NCBI RefSeq assembly: GCF_006636215.1
Contig: NZ_VIFM01000055.1
Coordinates: forward strand, 1 to 52,261
Source: Myxococcus llanfairpwllgwyngyllgogerychwyrndrobwllllantysiliogogogochensis
Lineage (GTDB): Bacteria; Myxococcota; Myxococcia; Myxococcales; Myxococcaceae
Reading direction: 5' to 3'
Length of the DNA: 52,261 bases
The position numbers and the translations under genes were made by a program. This document shows, one piece after another, positions 24,105 through 31,513 of this stretch; positions within the stretch are counted from its first letter, which is position 1, and each line of letters opens with the position of its first letter. Under the pieces are notes generated by a model. It was given only the letters and a program-made list of their open reading frames with translations, did not search any database and was not told where the DNA came from.

Positions 24105-24857
24105 TTGAAATCCCCCGTCGTCCGCATCGGTCTCGTGGGAGACCGCAGTCCTGCAGTGCGTGCGCATGGCGCCATTCCCGTGGCCCTCGACCTCGCGAGC
24201 AAAGTGCTCGGTGTGGTGACCGAGCCAACGTGGCTGAGCACACGCGAACTCGACGGCACACTCGCGCAGACGCTTCCCTCGTTCGCCGGCATCTGGTGCG
24301 TGCCTGGCAGCCCATATGAGAGCATGGACGGCGCGCTCGGGGCGATTCGCGTGGCGCGTGAACAAGGCATCCCGTTCCTCGGTACCTGCGGCGGCTTCCA
24401 ACACACGCTCATCGAATTCGCACGCCACGTCCTCGGACTCAACGACGCGGACCATGCCGAGTCCAATCCGGACGCCGTGATGCCCCTGGTCGCCGCACTC
24501 TCCTGCTCCCTTGTCGGCGTCCAAGGGCAAGTGACCCTGACCCAGGGCTCACATGTGGCTCGGGCCTTCGGTCGCACCCGGTCCACCGAATCCTACCACT
24601 GCAACTACGGGCTGAACGCACGCTACCGGCACATGCTCGACGGCACCGCGCTGCGCATCACCGGAGAGGACGAAGCGGGCGAAGTGCGCGTCCTGGAACT
24701 CATGGAGCACCCCTTCTTCATGGCCACCCTGTTCCAGCCCGAACTCACCGCGAGCACCGGCCAGCCCCATCCGCTCATTCAGGCCTTCCTCACGGCGGCC
24801 TCCGTCCGGGCGGCCCATCCCGCTGTTGCGCGGGAAGTCACCACACACCCGGTGTAG
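24105..24857 (+). CDS. CTP synthase C-terminal region-related glutamine amidotransferase
   Basis: 250 aa from TTG 24105, fixed by AGGAGA 5 nt upstream. It has a class I glutamine amidotransferase fold like the C-terminal half of CTP synthase: 'VRIGLVGDRSPAVRAHGAIP', 'GIWCVPGSPYESMDGALGAI', the nucleophile elbow 'FLGTCGGFQH' (Cys95), and 'FFMATLFQPELTAS' where CTP synthase has FHPE. The HPE histidine is therefore Gln. This matches the standalone family annotated as 'CTP synthase C-terminal region-related (seleno)protein', some of whose members have selenocysteine in place of this Cys; here it is UGC/TGC cysteine. The synthetase domain is absent, so it is not PyrG. Confidence 0.85.
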   Translation: MKSPVVRIGLVGDRSPAVRAHGAIPVALDLASKVLGVVTEPTWLSTRELDGTLAQTLPSFAGIWCVPGSPYESMDGALGAIRVAREQGIPFLGTCGGFQHTLIEFARHVLGLNDADHAESNPDAVMPLVAALSCSLVGVQGQVTLTQGSHVARAFGRTRSTESYHCNYGLNARYRHMLDGTALRITGEDEAGEVRVLELMEHPFFMATLFQPELTASTGQPHPLIQAFLTAASVRAAHPAVAREVTTHPV

Positions 24858-24883
24858 CTCGCAAGAAGCCTCAATCGCTTGGA

Positions 24884-24950
24884 CCTGTGGCTCTCCAGAA
24901 TTCGGTCGCTGCATCACGCGCGCGTCAGCCCCGTCACAGCACCGGGCAGC
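24884..24950 (+). repeat. Dispersed intergenic repeat, copy E
   Basis: Contains AATTCGGTCGCTGCATCACG, then CGCGCGTCAGC and CGTCAC. It lies about 27 nt after the amidotransferase stop. Confidence 0.65.
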
Positions 24951-24985
24951 GCGTGCTGACCTGCCTGGATCCTTCGGACCACTGA

Positions 24986-25178
24986 TTACGAGAGAGGTGC
25001 CGGCCGGGATGGGTTGGGTACCATTGCTTCGCACTGCCGTCGAAATTCCAGAGGCGTGAGGAAGCCGAGGCTCGAGTGTGGCCGGACCAGGTTGTAGTGC
25101 TGCCGCCACGCCTCGATGACAACCTTCGCCTCTACCCTGGAACGAAACCATTCCATGCTGAGGCACTCGTCGCGGAGG
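24986..25178 (-). pseudogene. IS3 OrfB C-terminal fragment
   Basis: Reads 'LRDECLSMEWFRSRVEAKVV', then 'IEAWRQHYNLVRPHSSLGFL' and 'TPLEFRRQCEAM', stop TAA. This is the highly conserved end of IS3-group OrfB. It is fused head-on to an ISL3 fragment at 25178/25179; the sequence beyond the stop (GGTCCGAAGGATCC) resembles an IS3 terminus. Confidence 0.85.
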
Positions 25179-25557
25179 CGTACTTGAGCACCGTGGGGAC
25201 GGAGAGGCCCAAATCCTGACTGATGCGATGGAGCGAATGGCCGACACGCTGCCCGCGACGGACGGCTTCATAGCTGGCGAGCCTCCAAGTCCGGGCCTCT
25301 TCCCGCGATTGGGCCTCCACTCGCGTGCGAGGGAAGCTCGTCAAGCGATGCGGTGGCGCTGTCGCCTGCCGAGGCACGGGGGCAAGCTGTCGAAGTCGAG
25401 GATAGGCCGTCACCAACCAGCGGTCCAACAGCTGCCTGCCATTGAGCAGCAGGTGCCAGCGGTCCGCGACTTGAATCGCGCAAGGTGCAGCTTGGGCGAT
25501 GGCACGAGCGAACTCGCGGGCGCGGTCTGGGCTTGCGCGCCGGGCGGGGTCACCCAC
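25179..25557 (-). pseudogene. ISL3-type transposase fragment
   Basis: Contains 'ASPDRAREFARAIAQAAPCA', then 'IQVADRWHLLLNGRQLLDRW' and C-terminal 'HRISQDLGLSVPTVLKY'. The 'QVADRWHLL' block with preceding Asp is diagnostic of ISL3 transposases. N-terminal zinc-finger and HTH regions and the C-terminus are missing, the latter replaced by the IS3 fragment. Confidence 0.8.
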
Positions 25558-25664
25558 AGCAACAGCGCCACACAGGTGAGCAACGGGCTGCGATGCATGT
25601 GTTCTCCTCGGAGTTCGCGATTCTTCAACAACCTGGAGACCTCGAGCGCTACACTTGCAATCCT

Positions 25665-26534
25665 ATGTCGACTCCAGGCGCAATCGCTGTGTACACGTCG
25701 GGCTCGGGGGTCCCCGAGCACGTCTCCGAGCGCCCCTGGCGTGGGGTCTATCAGCACTGGGATGGCTATCCGTCTGGCCTCGGGCAACACCTCATGGCCC
25801 GCGTTCAGCGCGCGCAAGGCGATATGCAGTCCGTGGTGCGCCAGCTCATCGATGAGGCCCCCTGGGGCTGGTCCCACTGCATGCCAGGACCCGACGCACC
25901 GGAGGGCGACCGCATCTCCGAGGAGAACGCCGGCCCGCGAGTCGCCCCGGACGAGACCGGAATGGTGGCCTACGTCTACGTCTTCGACCTGGAAGCACGT
26001 CGGCTCGACGCGTTCTCGACATGTGTCGGGGACGACGGCAAACGGCTCTGCTCCGTCGTCTTTTCGCAGACGGGCACGCCCGACCTGCGGGCGCTCGACC
26101 TCTTGCCTGAAGAGACTGTCGATGAACCCCTCCTTCCCGGCAAGGAGCTCTCGGCCAAGGAACTGCAGGACTGGCTCGAGGGACTGCCAACGCTCGGGAC
26201 AGACTCCACGTCCCTCCACTGGTTGGACACACAACAGGGCCCAGACGACGCACTCGCCATCACGTTCCGGGTCATCATCTATGAAGACGGCAGCATCCGC
26301 GACGTGCTGGAACGAGAGTGGGATGCAGTGCCCCCCTCCGCGCGACCGGAGCCGGAGCGTGTCCGGAACTTCCTCGAGGCGCTCGTCGACGTGGTGAGCG
26401 AGGATCCAAGGCGGCTCGATCCGTTCTGGATCTCCGCGCAGGACACCCTGCGTCGTTCTGGGGCAAGGCAGCGTGAGAGCTTCGCGAAAGTCCTGAGGGC
26501 TCACTGGGCCCGCGACTTCGGCTCCGCGGCGTAG
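25665..26534 (+). CDS. Hypothetical protein with 'YxHWDGYPSGLG' motif
   Basis: 289 aa from ATG 25665; the frame is open upstream, but that part lies within ISL3 debris. No signal peptide. Near residue 28 'GVYQHWDGYPSGLGQHLMAR' matches a motif common to a family of uncharacterised bacterial and phage proteins (YCHxDGYP). Later segments: 'VAYVYVFDLEARRLDAFS', 'LPGKELSAKELQDWLEGL', 'FRVIIYEDGSIRDVLEREWD' and a C-terminal 'RQRESFAKVLRAHWARDFG'. Function unknown. Upstream DNA is IS remnants; downstream is repeat copy B. Confidence 0.75.
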   Translation: MSTPGAIAVYTSGSGVPEHVSERPWRGVYQHWDGYPSGLGQHLMARVQRAQGDMQSVVRQLIDEAPWGWSHCMPGPDAPEGDRISEENAGPRVAPDETGMVAYVYVFDLEARRLDAFSTCVGDDGKRLCSVVFSQTGTPDLRALDLLPEETVDEPLLPGKELSAKELQDWLEGLPTLGTDSTSLHWLDTQQGPDDALAITFRVIIYEDGSIRDVLEREWDAVPPSARPEPERVRNFLEALVDVVSEDPRRLDPFWISAQDTLRRSGARQRESFAKVLRAHWARDFGSAA

Positions 26535-26585
26535 CCGCCCTTTCGAACGGACACGTCGCGCCCCCATCTGTCTTGCGTTGCTCGG

Positions 26586-26675
26586 CTGTGCCTACCCAAA
26601 ACTCGGTCGCTGCAGCATGAGTGCGTCAAGACCCCGTCAAGCAGCGCGTCAAGGCGAGCGAGCGAGGCGCGCGCC
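26586..26675 (+). repeat. Dispersed intergenic repeat, copy B
   Basis: GTGCCTACCCAAAACTCGGT, then CGCTGCAGCATGAGTGCGTC, then two more CGTCAA units and GAGCGAGCGAGGCGCGC. It is the only sequence between two convergent genes. Confidence 0.7.
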
Positions 26676-26734
26676 GTCATCGTTTTTCCTGGGTCGGCAA
26701 TGCGCGAGGCGGGCTCGTGGCACTCGACTGCGGC

Positions 26735-28219
26735 TCAGTGAACCAGGTGCTGGCCGGTTCCCGAGTGGAGTAGGACCCGCGCCATTGCCGCGGCGACCAG
26801 GTTTCCCCCAGGCTCCATGGCCTCGTGGAGCATCCTGTCCCGGTCCGCCGAAGGCGCGGCATCGGCCGCGGACTCGATCAGCAGACGCGAGCGGATGTCT
26901 GGCTCCTCCGCCTGTGCCAACCCCACCTCGAGCGCCGCCCGTGCCTCGTCCTTCCGGTCGAGCGCCGTGAGCTGCCGGCCCAGTTGCAGTTGAAGCTCGG
27001 GCACTCCCGGTGCCTCGCCGATGGCCTGGCGCGTGAGTCGCAACCGGTCCTCCGCGCCCAGGTTCGGAAGCTCGAGCGTACGCATCACGGTGAAGGCCAG
27101 GTACGGAATCCTTCCGGCGGCAATTCCAGCGGCCAGCCAGCGCTCGGCGCGACACCGGTACCAGCCCGGAGCAAGCGCCTCCACCTCGTCGTACCAGGAC
27201 ACGGCCTCGCTCGCGCGCTGGAGGAGGAGGAGCGTGACGGCCCCTTCGTAGCGGGGCTCGGGCGAGTAGGCGTCGATACGCCGTGCCTCCTCGAAGAGCG
27301 CAAGCGCCTCCCCGTAGCGGCCCTCCCCGCCCAGCACACGGCCTCGCTCGACCAGGGCCGTGGTGCGCGCGAGGTCGAGTCGATTGCGGCAGAAGATGAA
27401 TTGCAGCTTCCCCTCAATGAGCGCGGGCAGCTCGTCCAGTTCGAGGGTGACGCTGTCGAGTTCCGCCACCACCCGATTGAGCGGCTCACCGGCCCGGACG
27501 ATTTCGGCAACCTTCCGGATGCGGCGGGCCCGCGAATCCTGGCCCACCTGCTCCAGCGCCACCGCGAGTTCCATGGCCACGCCTGCAGCATCCACTCCCT
27601 GTCCCAGGTAGCGGTGCGCCTCGAAGCTGTTTTCCAGGTAGGCGACGACGCCCTCGTCGTCACCGGCTCTCCGGCACAGGTCAATCGCCTGCCGGAAGAG
27701 CGGAAGCGCGGTCTCCGCCCGGCCCTCCTGGAAATGACACGCAGCCATCTGCCCGAAGGTCATGGCCTTCATGGTCTCGGCGCTTCCTCCCGACAGGCCC
27801 TGGATTCGCTCCGCCTCGGGAGTGAGCAGCGATAGCGCACCTTCGAAGTCCAGCCCGCGCATGAGCGTGTTGGCGCGCTCCCGTGTCTCCTGCCAGCGCA
27901 CGATGGGGTTATCGGCGGGAGTCCCCATCATCCGCTGGAACATTTCGGGCCGGTTCCGAGTCTCCGCGAGGCACTGAGCGATGCCGATGAGCCCCTGGCC
28001 ATAGCGCTGGAGGTGTGTCGGCTCCTTGCGGACGCTCTCGGGAACCGTCAACCAGGCAGGGTAGTGCTCGAGGAGCAGGGCTTCGTGCTCGGCACAGAGC
28101 CGGATGAGCGCGGCGTCATTCTGTGATTGCACAGCATCGAAGAGCAGCTCGCGCACAGCCTCGGGCGAGGTGGGTGCCGGCCTGCCCGCGCGACCGAAGA
28201 GACGATTGAAGAGGCCCAT
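26735..28219 (-). CDS. TPR-repeat protein
   Basis: 494 aa from ATG 28219 (MGLFNRLFGRAGRPAPTSPE); no clear SD. No signal peptide. Tetratricopeptide-like helices run through most of the length, for example 'GQMAACHFQEGRAETALPLF', 'RQAIDLCRRAGDDEGVVAYL', 'GEGRYGEALALFEEARRIDA' and 'LGRQLTALDRKDEARAALEV'. A scaffold or adaptor role is typical. Homologues of this layout (short Gly/Pro N-terminus, then TPRs) are frequent in myxobacteria. No partner is visible; both flanks are intergenic repeat copies. Confidence 0.85.
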   Translation of the reverse strand: MGLFNRLFGRAGRPAPTSPEAVRELLFDAVQSQNDAALIRLCAEHEALLLEHYPAWLTVPESVRKEPTHLQRYGQGLIGIAQCLAETRNRPEMFQRMMGTPADNPIVRWQETRERANTLMRGLDFEGALSLLTPEAERIQGLSGGSAETMKAMTFGQMAACHFQEGRAETALPLFRQAIDLCRRAGDDEGVVAYLENSFEAHRYLGQGVDAAGVAMELAVALEQVGQDSRARRIRKVAEIVRAGEPLNRVVAELDSVTLELDELPALIEGKLQFIFCRNRLDLARTTALVERGRVLGGEGRYGEALALFEEARRIDAYSPEPRYEGAVTLLLLQRASEAVSWYDEVEALAPGWYRCRAERWLAAGIAAGRIPYLAFTVMRTLELPNLGAEDRLRLTRQAIGEAPGVPELQLQLGRQLTALDRKDEARAALEVGLAQAEEPDIRSRLLIESAADAAPSADRDRMLHEAMEPGGNLVAAAMARVLLHSGTGQHLVH

Positions 28220-28277
28220 GAAGCAAGGATACGCGAGCGAGACCGTTTCACGACACTCCGATGCACTTCTTTCCTAC

Positions 28278-28367
28278 CCGTGCCGACCCAACCTCGGCCG
28301 CTGCGTCCTGAGCGCGTCACGGCCTTGTCGAACCGTGCGTCACTGCGAGTGAGCGAGGCGCGCACGG
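28278..28367 (+). repeat. Dispersed intergenic repeat, copy C
   Basis: GACCCAACCTCGGCCGCTGC, GTCCTGAGCGCGTCAC, GTGCGTCACTGCGAG, then GTGAGCGAGGCGCGC. It lies between the divergent TPR and protease genes; the rest of 28220-28557 shows no gene. Confidence 0.6.
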
Positions 28368-28557
28368 CAGAGGCGACAAACTCCCTGACACAGGGGGCGG
28401 CTGACACGCCCTGCTCCGCCGACGTCCGGGCCCAAGAAGGAGCGCGGCCTCCCCGGTCTATTTCCTCTCATTACGAGGTTCCGCGTATTGAGTCGTTCCC
28501 CTGCCAACCATGACAATGGCGGTCCTCACCCGCAGTCGTCATTGGAAAGGCTGGCCG

Positions 28558-29523
28558 ATGCCATTCGTGTCGCGGAGTCGAGTCGCTCTTGCCGTCGCGG
28601 TGTTTGGATTCCTGGGCGCGGTCCCCTCCACGCGAGCCGCGCCCACCGCCGACCCGGCGGACAACATGAGTTCCTCCACGCTCGCGTCAGCGCTGGATGA
28701 GGCTCGCATCCTCGCCTACTGGACTCCGGAACGGATGGCCTCGGCAATTCCCGCGGTGCCCCCCACGACGTCCGGCAAGGCGCCCATCAGCCTCAAGCCT
28801 GTCGCGCCGGAGAACGTGAGCCGCACCGTGGACGGCGCCGAGCCGCGAGGCGGCCTCGCGCCGCTGGCCGACATTCATACGATGAGCGGGAAGGTCTTCT
28901 ATACGGACGGCGGGCAGAACTACGTGTGTTCGGGCAGCACGGTGTACAGCAATGGCAGACGGGTCGTCTTCACCGCGGGACACTGTGTGCATGGTGGCGG
29001 CTCCGGTCGCAACTGGTTCAGCAACTGGGCCTTCGTCCCCAACTACCACTCGGGTTCCCCCCACGGCACCTGGACGTCCACCAGCCTTTGGTCGAAGAAC
29101 GGGTGGACCAACAACGGGGACCGGGCCTACGACGTGGGGGCCGCGGTGATGAACGACCGTAATGGCACGCGCATCGTCGATGCCGTGGGGGGACAAGGCA
29201 TCAAGTGGGGAGCTCCCTACGGTGCGTACATCTACCAGTTCGGCTACCCCGCGGCCCCGCCCTTCAACGGCTCCCAACTGCTCTTCTGCCAGGGCGGCAC
29301 GTGGAACGAGGGCGGCTTTCCCTCCATCTCCTGCAACATGACCGGCGGCGCCAGCGGCGGGCCCTGGTTGGAAAGCTATGGTCAGAACTACTGGGCCTAT
29401 CTGTACTCGGTGAACAGCTGGATGTTCTGGGACTCGGACCCCACCATGGTCAACAAGTGGCAGGGCCCCTACTTCAGCTACGACACGGCGGGCAGCCTGT
29501 ATGACGCCGTGAAGGACCTGTAA
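28558..29523 (+). CDS. Secreted V8-like/trypsin-like serine endopeptidase
   Basis: 321 aa from ATG 28558 (GGAAAGG upstream); ATG 28510 would add 16 residues. A signal peptide covers about residues 1-28 (SRSRVALAVAVFGFLGAVPS, then TRA), followed by a roughly 90-residue propeptide and the chymotrypsin fold: 'VVFTAGHCVHGGG' (catalytic His), 'NNGDRAYDVGAAVM' (Asp) and 'CNMTGGASGGPWL' (Ser, with the V8-type GGASGGP). The conserved 'YGxxIYQFGYPA' strand fits S1B/S46-like secreted glutamyl endopeptidases. Extracellular proteolysis during predation is the family context. Confidence 0.92.
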   Translation: MPFVSRSRVALAVAVFGFLGAVPSTRAAPTADPADNMSSSTLASALDEARILAYWTPERMASAIPAVPPTTSGKAPISLKPVAPENVSRTVDGAEPRGGLAPLADIHTMSGKVFYTDGGQNYVCSGSTVYSNGRRVVFTAGHCVHGGGSGRNWFSNWAFVPNYHSGSPHGTWTSTSLWSKNGWTNNGDRAYDVGAAVMNDRNGTRIVDAVGGQGIKWGAPYGAYIYQFGYPAAPPFNGSQLLFCQGGTWNEGGFPSISCNMTGGASGGPWLESYGQNYWAYLYSVNSWMFWDSDPTMVNKWQGPYFSYDTAGSLYDAVKDL

Positions 29524-29530
29524 CGCGCCC

Positions 29531-29580
29531 CTGTGCGTACCCAAAGTTTGATCGCTGCGTCATGCATACGTCAAAGGTAG
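29531..29580 (+). repeat. Dispersed intergenic repeat, copy D
   Basis: CTGTGCGTACCCAAAGTTTG, then ATCGCTGCGTCATGCATACG. It starts 8 nt after the protease stop. Confidence 0.6.
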
Positions 29581-29695
29581 GTAAGCGCAGCGCCTATGGG
29601 GTCACCGAGTTCCTGGAGCGGTAGAGAGGGGCGGTGGAGCATTGGGGATAGGGCCTTGGGGCAAAGCAACCTGCCGCTGCACGCGGCCGACTCGA

Positions 29696-29729
29696 CACCG
29701 CCTGCGGGGGACTGCCCTCGCAGGCGGTG
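29696..29729. repeat. Perfect 11-bp inverted repeat in a gene-free gap
   Basis: CACCGCCTGCG (29696-29706) and CGCAGGCGGTG (29719-29729), loop 12 nt. It is the only structure seen in the 29524-30154 gap, where no ORF is convincing. Confidence 0.6.
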
Positions 29730-30154
29730 GACGCCAGCCGGGCGGGCCGCGATTGGCCACAGGAGCCCCAGGACAGGGCCTCGCTCGTTCCAGGTCCCGC
29801 GCGCGTCGAGGCCAAGCGACCCTCACCTACCCCATGCTTTGCCCGCGAGCCCACGCCCACCGCCACCACGCACTCTTTGTGAAGCGGGCGCCGAGAGGAT
29901 CAGAACCAAGGACAGGAGGTCACTCCCTATCCGCCTGCTGCAGTTCGAACCGTTGCATGTCAGCACTCCTACCTTGGCCAACACGCCACTCCGGCAGACT
30001 TCATTCGGGCGGAGGACTGGCGTCTGTGTCGCACGAAGGCCGCCCCGGGGTGGCCTGCCTCTGAATTTGCTCATCGCGGCGGGCCATTTGCCGCACAGAC
30101 ATGCCCCGTGCTAAATTTTGGAGCGCAGGGGACCCCGTCAGAAGGAGTTCGAGC

Positions 30155-30457
30155 ATGAACAGTCGATTGAGGCAGATCGCTACGACCTGCGGGTTGGTGG
30201 GCGGCCTGGTGCTGGCTCAGGCAGCAGAGGCGTCGTGCCAAAACATCTGCGTTCGGGCTTACAAAGACTGTTTGGCACACACGTCAGACCCCGCCGTATG
30301 CGTAGCAGAGCACGCCCTCTGCTTGGATGACTGCAGTAGCGGTGGTGATTCCATCACCGGCCAGCAACAGCTTCTGAAGGAGCAACCTGAACCCCAGCAG
30401 TGCGAGCGCTCCCCAGTGCAGCAGCGCGAGCTGAGCGCGCAGGCGAATCCAGCGTAA
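30155..30457 (+). CDS. Small secreted Cys-rich protein
   Basis: 100 aa from ATG 30155, SD AAGGAG 8 nt upstream (a longer frame from 30101 has no SD). Residues 1-28 form a signal peptide (TTCGLVGGLVLAQAAEA, cleavage after EAS or similar). The mature part holds 'CQNICVRAYKDCLAHTS', 'PAVCVAEHALCLDDCSSG', six cysteines in a C-x3-C-x6-C pattern repeated, suggesting a helical disulfide hairpin, then a Gln-rich tail. Function unknown; many myxobacteria encode such 'CxxxCxxxYxxC' mini-proteins. Confidence 0.72.
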   Translation: MNSRLRQIATTCGLVGGLVLAQAAEASCQNICVRAYKDCLAHTSDPAVCVAEHALCLDDCSSGGDSITGQQQLLKEQPEPQQCERSPVQQRELSAQANPA

Positions 30458-30557
30458 CCGGGCAATGTTCGCGCAGGAGGCGCCTCGGAAGGCGCCGCCT
30501 TTGCGCTGTCTTTGGGAGGCATCCGCTTCCGGTTTAGCCGCCGCTCCCGAGGGAAGC

Positions 30558-30618
30558 GGTGAGCGTCAAGGTAGTTGTCGCGTGAGAGGGTTCAGCCGAT
30601 GCGCTTCAGCTCCTGCAC
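30558..30618 (-). mobile_element. Solo IS3-type end, copy 1
   Basis: GGTGAGCGTCAAGGTAG(T)TGTCGCG... is identical, except at two positions, to the IS end at 51945-52005. It includes the last codons of the transposase on the minus strand ('VVQELKRIG' and stop). The rest of the element is missing; 30619-30906 has no supported gene. Confidence 0.7.
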
Positions 30619-30906
30619 CACATACGGCGAACCCTGACAGTCTGCGCTGGCCCCCGGTGGGGCGCAGCGCTCCCTCCTACCGCCGTGGTAGCGGTGACGG
30701 AGCGCCTCGACCCTCATCACCTCCAACCGGCCGGTGGAGCCGCTGGGGATGGGGCCGCCCCAGGCGGAACGTGAGCATGCGTCCCGTGGCGGGGCAATCC
30801 ACCACGGGACGCAGCTTGCGCGAGGTGGCCCAGGTTCTACATGTGCCCAGGCTGACACCTGGGCACTGAGTTGGAAGGACTCCGCAACGCAGAGTCCGAC
30901 CTTCTC

Positions 30907-31242
30907 CTATTGAGCAAACTCCTTTGGAAGCTCCCAAGCAAAAACAACAACACACCCAGCTTCGCGACTCACCACCACGCGATACCTGCATCCAGGAAAC
31001 TCTGCGACATCCCCAGCGGCGAGCTGGGCGACCTGCGTGCCGAATTCAATCTGGCATTGCCCGGCCAACACGTAGCACGTACCGGCCCGCATTGCGCCAG
31101 CGAAATCCTCCCCCGGCGAATACCGATAAACGCTCACCCGATATTTCCTCGCGGGCAAGTGCAGGGCACGCACACTCTCTTCCGAGAGTGGTTTGCTGGA
31201 GAGTTCGGACCAGCGTCGCACCGTGAGCTGTTTGGGTTCCAT
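30907..31242 (-). CDS. Cupin-fold small protein
   Basis: 111 aa from ATG 31242 with GAGG 6 nt upstream (ATG 31245 or 31254 also possible). Cupin pattern: 'YRVSVYRYSPGEDFAGAMRA', 'GTCYVLAGQCQIEFGTQVAQ', 'LAAGDVAEFPGCRYRVVVSR', 'VVVFAWELP'. The usual metal-binding His of cupin motif 1 (GxxxxxHxH) is absent (AMRAGT), so a binding rather than enzymatic role is likely. Its start overlaps or nearly abuts the remnant of another gene end (31251-31316), implying a former operon with a now-deleted upstream partner. Confidence 0.75.
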   Translation of the reverse strand: MEPKQLTVRRWSELSSKPLSEESVRALHLPARKYRVSVYRYSPGEDFAGAMRAGTCYVLAGQCQIEFGTQVAQLAAGDVAEFPGCRYRVVVSREAGCVVVFAWELPKEFAQ

Positions 31243-31250
31243 CATGCACC

Positions 31251-31316
31251 TCATTGCGGGAAGGTGATGCCAATCTTGGCGAACGCAGCCCGAGCAAACG
31301 CCACGCCATCCTCATC
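31251..31316 (-). pseudogene. C-terminal remnant of a gene upstream of the cupin
   Basis: The frame reads 'DEDGVAFARAAFAKIGITFP', Gln, stop TGA, 8 nt before the cupin start. Upstream it is immediately closed by another stop, so only about 21 codons survive. The tight spacing resembles a toxin/partner arrangement, but the identity is unknown. Confidence 0.4.
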
Positions 31317-31335
31317 TCAATTCCATGCATGCAAT

Positions 31336-31385
31336 GGACGCGCTTACTGACGCACCGGGGCACTGGACCCGAAATTCCGGGAGCC
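31336..31385 (-). repeat. Dispersed intergenic repeat, copy I (inverted)
   Basis: Aligns with copy H: GCGCTTACTGACGCACC...GGCACTGGACCCGAAATTCC. It lies exactly at the break point of the TIGR02996 N-terminal remnant. Confidence 0.6.
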
Positions 31386-31389
31386 GCAG

Positions 31390-31504
31390 CCGGTGAGCGG
31401 CACGCCCGCCATGCGACCAACAGTTCGGCGAGCGTCTGCTCTTCGTCGTGCCGGGCAAAGGCCTCCGCGGCGTGCTCCAGGTGAGCGTACACGTTGTCAT
31501 CCAC
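31390..31504 (-). pseudogene. TIGR02996-type gene, N-terminal remnant
   Basis: Begins 10 nt after the stop of the full paralogue: 'MDDNVYAHLEHAAEAFARHD', then 'EEQTLAELLVAWRACRS', homologous to 'ALHSYLERAAECFARQEEEE' at the start of the intact gene. It is cut at intergenic repeat copy I. Confidence 0.7.
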
Positions 31505-31513
31505 GTCGCCATT

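Noticed and set aside
24105-24857. Full CTP synthase (pyrG)
   Set aside because: Only the amidotransferase half is present and HPE is altered.
25228-26397. 389-codon plus-strand frame with Ser/Arg bias
   Set aside because: Out-of-frame shadow of the gene at 25665-26534 and antisense of the ISL3 fragment.
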